Assembly: GCF_011386835.1 (NCBI RefSeq)
Contig: NC_088809.1
Location: 248,001-312,000 of the forward strand
DNA length: 64,000 nucleotides
From: Chrysemys picta bellii
Taxonomy: Eukaryota; Chordata; Testudines; Emydidae
Direction of reading: 5' to 3'
Of this stretch, positions 57,856-64,000 are shown piece by piece. Position 1 is the first letter of the stretch, and every line of letters starts with the position of its first letter. A program made the position numbers and the translations under genes. The notes beneath the pieces are model-generated. The model was given only the letters and a program-made list of their open reading frames with translations. It made no database searches and was not told where the DNA came from.

Positions 57856-58015
57856 CACTAGAGGTTCTCAAAGAAAATGTCACAAGAATCCTTCATAGGG
57901 AAAAGTGTTATCCAACCTAGGGGTGCTACCAGCTCCCCTATAATTAACTGAGGATTTTGCAAGATGATGATAGCCAAAGCGTAAGACACTTTGAGCCTCA
58001 TCCTGCCTCACTTAA

Positions 58016-58120
58016 GTCAATGTTCTGTTCATTCCCTCTGAAGCATCTAGCACTGGCCACTATCAGAAGACAGAATACTGGGCTAGATGGACCCAATATG
58101 GCTGTTCTCATGTTCCTGGA
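58016..58120 (+). mobile_element. CR1-type LINE 3' UTR fragment
   Basis: tgttctgttcattccctctg, then gggctagatggaccc and gctgttctcatgttcc. Same tail as at 52520-52640. Confidence 0.85.
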
Positions 58121-58609
58121 GTTTTGCCATTGACTTCAATTAGGCAAAATTAAGCACTGGACTCACCTCACCCCTTTGACCTACTCAGGGAGAAAAGGAA
58201 AAAATGAGAAGTCTGAGGGTTTGGTTCAGTTGGAACAAAATTTCCTGTATGGCTGGAGGTAAAACCAAAATGAATAAATTAAATTAAATGAAATTAAAAA
58301 AAAAAAGGAAAATAGAAAGCTCTACTGGTTTATGTTACCTGGATAATTGAAGTTCATCACTGTGAATTGTGATAATGCCAGTGGGAATTAAAACAAATGG
58401 CAAAGAGAAGCCTCATCAATTATGGGGGTGCCACTTGGAGTTACACATGCTGCATGATACATGAGCCACACAGGTGAAACATGACAGCTGCTCTACATAG
58501 TGCCAGTCTCCCCTTCAGAAGTCTCCGTTATAGCACTGGCAGCACATTCTCTCACTTCAATGCTTCCAGACTGCACTTTCCCCCCAAATATTAGCAGGGT
58601 AAAAGGGAA

Positions 58610-58943
58610 GTATGTTTTTTCTTGTACACAATGTCATGAGGAGAGGCTATGGGAACTAGGCTTATTTAGTCTGCAGAAGATGGTGGCAGATGACAGAACA
58701 AGGAGTAATGGTCTCAAGTTGCAGTGGAAGTGGTCTAGGTGGATATTAGGAAAAACTATTTCACTAGAAGGGTGGTAAAGCACTGGCAGGTGATGGAATC
58801 TCTATCCTTAGAGGTTTTTATGGCCCGGCTTGACAGAGCCCTGACTGGGATGATTTAGTTGGGGTTGGTCCGGCTTTGAGAAGGGGGTTGGACTAGATGA
58901 CCTCCTGAGGTCTCTTTCAACCCTAATCTTCTATGATTCTATG
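58610..58943 (+). mobile_element. CR1 LINE 3' end
   Basis: Frame 58500-58778 gives [20 protein letters not shown]. The tail reads ggttggactagatgacctcc and ends ttctatgattctatg. A typical 5'-truncated CR1. Confidence 0.9.
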
Positions 58944-58959
58944 GTAGTACAGTCTATGG

Positions 58960-59165
58960 TCAGAACAGAGGACTAAGTTAGGACTACTGGGTTCTCCTCC
59001 TTGATCTGCTACTGACTTGCTGTGATATCTTGGGTTAAATCACTTAACCTCTGTGCATCTATCCCTCTCTTAAAATAGGGATAACATTGCTTGTCTACTA
59101 CAGGGCTATTGTGAGACTTACATATTTGTAAAGTACTTTGTAGATACTTGATACTGGTAGGTTTT
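58960..59165 (+). repeat. MIR-like CORE-SINE fragment
   Basis: cttgggttaaatcacttaac, ctctgtgcatctatccctc and tgtaaagtactttgtagat follow the MIR/CORE-SINE order. Confidence 0.6.
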
Positions 59166-61184
59166 CCTATGTTCTACAGAAGAGTAAATGTATTCATGTA
59201 GACATCTTCTGCAATCCTAACATAGTACTGGCAAGGCATTGCTGAGAGGAAGCTCAATACTGGAGATACTGCTTCGGGGGGAGAAAGTCCACAGGTACAC
59301 TCAGTCAATTTCTGCTTGTTACAGTTTCCTATGTCTGGATGAACTATTTATAGTTTCTCATTAAATTTATGATGGCAGCAAACAGGCTAATGTATTAAAA
59401 TGTAACGACTGTGTTACACACGTGAAAATATACCTCATCTATTTAATATCAAATATTTATAGTACAGTATCAGTCAGAGGCCTCAAATAGGATCAGGACC
59501 CCACTGTGCCGGGTGCGATACAGACACTTATGGAAACATGTTCCCTTCCTCAAATAGCTCACAATCCAAGAGAGAAAAAAAACTACTGTGAAGGGTGGGA
59601 TGGGAAGAATAAAGTTACCATAAAACATACACAATTTTTAGATAAATAAACAACATTGTGCAATTCCTCTTGCAATAACTATAAACAAAATACCAGTTAT
59701 TCCCCACTACCCCTCAGAGCATCATTAATTGGCAGAAATGGGACTGGAGGAGAAGCTAAAAGGCTGAGTACTGTACATAATGGGCTGCCTAAAAGAAGGT
59801 GCAGAGATGTTTGTATGACAAACTAACATGATGAAGCTGGCATCATTTGCACAGCAGGGGAGACAGGGGAGGTGTTGCGATAAGAGACGAGAGTGAACAC
59901 GCAAGGAGGAGCAGAGATGTGAAAGGCCTTGAAGGGAAGGAAAAGAAGCTTGTACTTGATGTCTTGAAATGGGAAGACAGTGGAAGGATTCAAAGGGTGG
60001 GTGGCGAGGGGGAAGTTCAGAGTCCCTGCGTGACAGGCAAGGAAGAGGATCTCAGCAGCAAGATTTGGGCACCACCCGGATGTTGGGGCAAGAGAGTCAG
60101 AAGTGACCCTCCCCACCCCCCAACTAGGGGCCTGATTGACAGAAAGAGTAGCAGTAGCACTTATACAGATATCGTGGCAGTGGCTACTGACATTTTTACT
60201 ACCCTATTATCTAGACAGTTCTGAAAGCATTACACAAAATGGTGCCTAACATACCAGTGGCTGCTGGCGCCTTATCGACACTAGAGCTCCTACCAGTAGA
60301 ACAGCATGGGTGGGAAATTTTAGGGTAAAGGTTTGGCACAGATGTAGCCTTTGGGTTACAGACAGAGCCGACAGCCCCCATATCCAGCTTGTCACAGCAA
60401 GCCTTTCTTGAAGTCAGCAGCATGGAATGAAGGGAATCTGGCATCAGCGTCTGTGTGTGCATGGTTCATGCACTCAGGGGTGGAGGGCTGACTTTAATCA
60501 TACTTTCCACAAAGGGGGAGGAGTGGCAAAGCACAGTAAGCTGATGGGCGTTTTCTGTATGTTCAGAAATTCCTCCTGTTTGACTTTATCCCAGCAAGCT
60601 CTGGTTCCCCTCCAACAATATATATTGGAGGGGGAAGGGAAGAAAGAGCACACAGAGATGAAAAGTCAGACAGGGCGTCCTTCACTTTCCCAGGATTCCT
60701 TTTATATGTAACAGGCAATCCAAGGAGAGCACAGGTGTCTGTCTGATGGTCTTACAAATTCCACATTCTGGGGAATTATTGGGATAGAAAATGGATCACA
60801 AGATCAGCCACATACAAACTCTATCCCTTCTGCACAGTTTAATCCAGAAAACCTACTGACTACTGTATTATCAGTAACCTTCTAAAGCACATAAATAAAA
60901 CAGTCTCAGTGCCTTCTACATAGGTGTGGGGGCTGCAGAGTCAAATACTTCAGCAAATTGAACTTGGGCTCTGTGTAGAAGTAGCCACTTGGAGGCTTTA
61001 TTTTAGGAGATAGAATAAACAAAACCTAAAGCTTAAACAATACAGTCAAAGTCTAGAAAATAGCTCAATCAGAACTTGCTTTCCAAACAGATGGCCAAGC
61101 TCAGTGATCACTAGTTAAGGGGCTCTAAACCATGTGTCCACCCATGCGACTCCAGGCCCTCGAGTTGTCTTACTCCTACTACTA
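59166..61184. other. Intergenic with repeat debris
   Basis: 59470-59580 (ccccactgtgccgggtgc, then atagctcacaatccaag) is another copy of the gtgctgt-type sauropsid repeat. 59840-60115 is purine-rich, probably repetitive. No gene recognised. Confidence 0.4.
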
Positions 61185-61204
61185 GGGTTGCCAACTGTCT
61201 AATC

Positions 61205-61641
61205 CAGGGGTGGCCAACTTGAGCTTGAGAAGGAGCCAGAATTTACCAATTTACATTGCCAAAGAGCCACAGTAACACGTCAGCAGCCCCTCATCAGTTC
61301 CCCCATACCCCAATCCCAGCACCTCCTGCCCACCGGCAGCCCCACCGATCAGCACCTCCCCCTCCCTCCCTATCAGCTGTTTCGTGGCCTGCAGCTGTTT
61401 CGTGGCGTGCAGAAGGCTGGGGTGGGGGTGGAGGAGCGAGGGCACTGCAGGCTCAGGGGAGGGGGCGGGAAGGAAGGGGTGGAGTGGGGGCAGGACCTGT
61501 GGCAGAGCCAGGGGTTGAGCAGTGAGCACCCCCCCAGCTCACTGGAAAGTTGGCACCTGTAGCTCCAGCCCCGAGTCGGTGCCTAGACAAGAAGCTGCAT
61601 ATTAACTTCTGAAGAGCTGCATGGGGATCCAGAGCCCCCTG
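61205..61641. mobile_element. hAT-like element nested in the GC-rich composite
   Basis: Begins CAGGGGTGGCCAACTTGAGC and ends ccagagccccctg. The flanks gtctaatc (61197-61204) and ttctaatc (61642-61649) match at seven of eight bases. The outer sequence is continuous once it is removed. Confidence 0.8.
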
Positions 61642-61841
61642 TTCTAATCACACAAACCCAAACACCCTTGCTCTGCCCCGCTCACACCATCCCCACTCCT
61701 TCCGTCGCTCACTCTCCCCCACCCTTACTCACTTTCACAGGGGCTCGAGCAGAGGGTTGGGGTGTGGTGGGGGCTCTGGGCTGAGGCTGAGAGGCTCGGA
61801 GTCTGGGAGGGGGCTCCAGGCTGAGCCTAGAGCAAGGGGTT

Positions 61842-62075
61842 GGGGTGCAGAAGGTGTGGGGTGCAAGCTCTGGCAGGGAGTTTGGGGGATAGAGGGGGCT
61901 CAGGGTTGGGGCAGGGGATTGGGGTGTGGGAGGGGGTGCAGGCTCTGGCAGGGAGTTTGGGTGCAGGAGGGGGCTCAGGGCTGGGGCAGGGGATTGGGGT
62001 GTGGGAGGGGGTGCGGGCTCTGGCAGGGAGTTTGGGTGCAGGAGGGGGCTCAGGGCTGGGGCAGGGGATTGGGGT
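61842..62075 (+). repeat. 75-bp tandem repeat, about three copies
   Basis: Unit tggggtgtgggagggggtgc to ggggcaggggat. Two near-identical units lie at 61920-61994 and 61995-62069, preceded by a diverged one. The middle two differ at only about one base. Confidence 0.9.
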
Positions 62076-62450
62076 GCAGGCTCCGGCCAGAAGGCGCTTA
62101 TCTCAGGCAGCTCCCAGTCCGTGGCGCAGTGGGGCTAAGGCAGGCTCCCTGCCTGCCCTAGCCCAGCGCCGCTCCCAGAAGCAGCTGGCACGACCCTGCA
62201 GCCCCTGGAGGGAGAGGGCCCAGGAGGCTCCACGTGCTGCTCGTGCCCGCAAGTGCTGCTCCCACTGGCCGCAGTTCCCAGCCAATGGAAACTGCAGAGG
62301 TGGTGCTGGGGGCAGGGGCAACATGCAGAGCCACCTTCCCCCCTCCCAGGGGCCACGCAGGGACATGCCAGCCGCTTCTGTAAGCAACGTGGGGCCAGTG
62401 CAGGCAGGGAGCCTGCTTTAGCTCCGCTGCGCTGCCAGACTTTCAGCGCC

Positions 62451-63220
62451 AGCCACACCCTCAGACAAGCCCTTAGAAAATACAATCCATCCAGGAAGTA
62501 TTTGAATTACTTTCCCATCTGCGCTTCTCATTGGCACTCCAGCTCATCCCTCCTGGTATTTACTACAAGCAGAACTGATCTTCTCAAAGTAATGTACAGG
62601 TTGTATAAATATTCCTTTCCATTGATATGCCTTAAATAGCAATGCCCCTCCATCTACACCAATGAGATATTTTTAGAGACGCTGCTTATCTCAGATGGCA
62701 GACAATTAGTATTTCAGGCAAAATTTCACTTGATGACAAAAAGCCAACTTAGCTGAAGCCTCTGGGGGGAAAAAACAGGCACACAAAAGCATCTTCTGAA
62801 TTCTCATTGCTTTAGCTTGTCCCACATGGTAGCAAGCAGAAAAATCCTCACTGCGGCTCACTCTGAGCTGAAAAAGGTTAAATAGCACTAACTGCCAGGT
62901 AAACATGGTCAACAACTGAGATTTGGAAGGAGCCTCTCACATAATCCAGTTGGACACAGAATACCATAAGCATACACTGACATTTGGCAGGTGGTCTGGT
63001 TTAATTTAAATGGGATAGATCCATTATCCTCTTTTCTCTGCTCTGTTCATTTCCAAGTAGGGAAGAAAACAGGGAAGGGGCACTACGCTTTCATTCTACA
63101 GTGCGTACATTCTCTGGTAACTGCAATAGGTCTCTCCAATCACATTTTACTATGCTCTCTCCAATTTGTTCTCACTTCCTTCATTACCCTCCTCATATCA
63201 GGACACTACTCCCCAAACTC
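62451..63220. other. Intergenic, no recognised feature
   Basis: A/T-rich, chance frames only. Confidence 0.4.
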
Positions 63221-63457
63221 AGGCCTGATCCACACTCAAAACTTAAAAATCAACCTAGCTACGTTGCTCACAGATGTGAACATTTTTGCCCCTGAGCACC
63301 ACTGTTAGGTTGATCTAACCCCTGGCAGCAGACATAGCTAGGTCAACAGAAGAATCCTTCAGTTGACTCAGCCGTCTCCTCTCAGAAAGGTAGATTAACT
63401 CCATTGATGTAAAAACCTCTTCCACTGATGTAGGAAGCGTCTGCGCTACGGGACTAC
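63221..63457. mobile_element. Miniature TIR transposon, copy M6
   Basis: aggcctgatccacactc to gcgtctgcgctacggga. The core tagctacgttgctcacaga and agctaggtcaac belongs to a subfamily of the 'gtctacacta' elements distinct from M2-M4. Diverged. Confidence 0.65.
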
Positions 63458-64000
63458 AGAAATACCTCCCAATTAAACAGCTGGCTTGAAAACATCACCA
63501 ATCTACACATTAACTTGCACTGCTCAGCTACCCATTCATATTATCATCACAGTAAGCAATGATATGGTCCCTACATCTTTCATCTCAATGATTTTACACT
63601 TTCTAGGGACTCCAGGATTCACTTGAACCTGAGAAAAGCCTCAAAAAAGGTGCCAAACCTGCCCCTCTCCCATTCTGGATTCATTATTCCAATTTGCTCC
63701 TAATTTTATCTACTCCCTGCATAAAAGAGGCGTAGGTGGCAGTCTCTCCAACAGACTCCAACGAGAAACTGCAGAACTGGAATTAATTTGCAAACTAGAC
63801 ACCATCAAATTAGGCCTGAATAAAGACTGGGAGTGGATGGGTCACTACAGAAACTAATCTCCTCAGACTAATTTCCTGCTACTGGTACTCACACCTTCTT
63901 GTCAACTGTTTGAAATGGGCCACCCTGATTACATTGCCCCCATTACCACTACAAAAGTGATTTTTCCTCCCTTAATATTCTACTGTTGGGAATAGCCCAC
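63458..64000. other. Right edge, no recognised feature
   Basis: A/T-rich, nothing identified. Confidence 0.35.

Larger units (their letters stand above)
61185..62450. mobile_element. GC-rich composite element (outer) carrying a 75-bp tandem repeat
   Basis: Starts agggttgccaactgtctaatc, is interrupted by the element at 61205-61641, and resumes cacacaaacccaaacaccc. It then runs through a GC-rich body with agcgccgctcccag-type blocks to about 62450. Long open frames here are composition artefacts. The right end was not defined. Confidence 0.65.

Noticed and set aside
61757..62485. Gly-rich frames, up to 193 codons
   Set aside because: 75-bp tandem repeat and GC-rich element; repetitive artefact.

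Overview
This is vertebrate nuclear DNA, most likely from a turtle. The evidence is a tRNA-derived Cry-type SINE (30224-30400), many CR1 LINE tails, a DIRS-type retroelement with inverted terminal repeats, abundant hAT-like and 'gtctacacta'-type miniature transposons, and GT-AG split exons of a vertebrate gene. There is no sign of bacterial gene organisation. Turtle is inferred from repeat style; vertebrate is certain.

One host gene is recognisable: MYO1C, the class I unconventional myosin (myosin Ic / nuclear myosin I), on the minus strand. Fourteen exons were found, all open and in compatible phase with GT-AG junctions. They run from a leader exon at 45131-45148 down to 1976-2067 and encode about 505 residues. 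This covers the short nuclear-isoform leader and the motor domain through P-loop, switch I, switch II and relay helix. The rest of the motor, the IQ neck and the TH1 tail must lie beyond the left edge. The leader exon matches the start of nuclear myosin I and sits about 16.8 kb upstream of the exon carrying the common cytoplasmic start.

Everything else I can recognise is mobile or repetitive DNA. By region: 0-7 kb, intron with a GC-rich hAT-like element, CR1, two miniature elements, a DIRS gag fragment and a broken hAT transposase whose two halves point in opposite directions. 10.9-15.1 kb, a DIRS element with its inverted repeats in intron 8. 17.9-19.0 kb, a solo LTR with a CCATG duplication. 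22.8-24.5 kb, a hAT-like element with perfect ends and an exact 8-bp target duplication that contains a 34-bp G-rich minisatellite. 26-28 kb, nested miniature elements. 29-45 kb, the long first intron with CR1 tails, a SINE, a 1.4-kb TIR element and nested hAT elements. 45.1-45.3 kb, leader exon and probable promoter. 45.3-64 kb, probable upstream intergenic DNA with a palindromic LINE-type insertion, a 300-bp duplicated repeat, the longest CR1 copy, and a GC-rich nested element at 61.2-62.4 kb. The neighbour expected from mammalian synteny (INPP5K) was not recognised.

The long open frames in the GC-rich minisatellite and TIR elements are composition artefacts, not genes.
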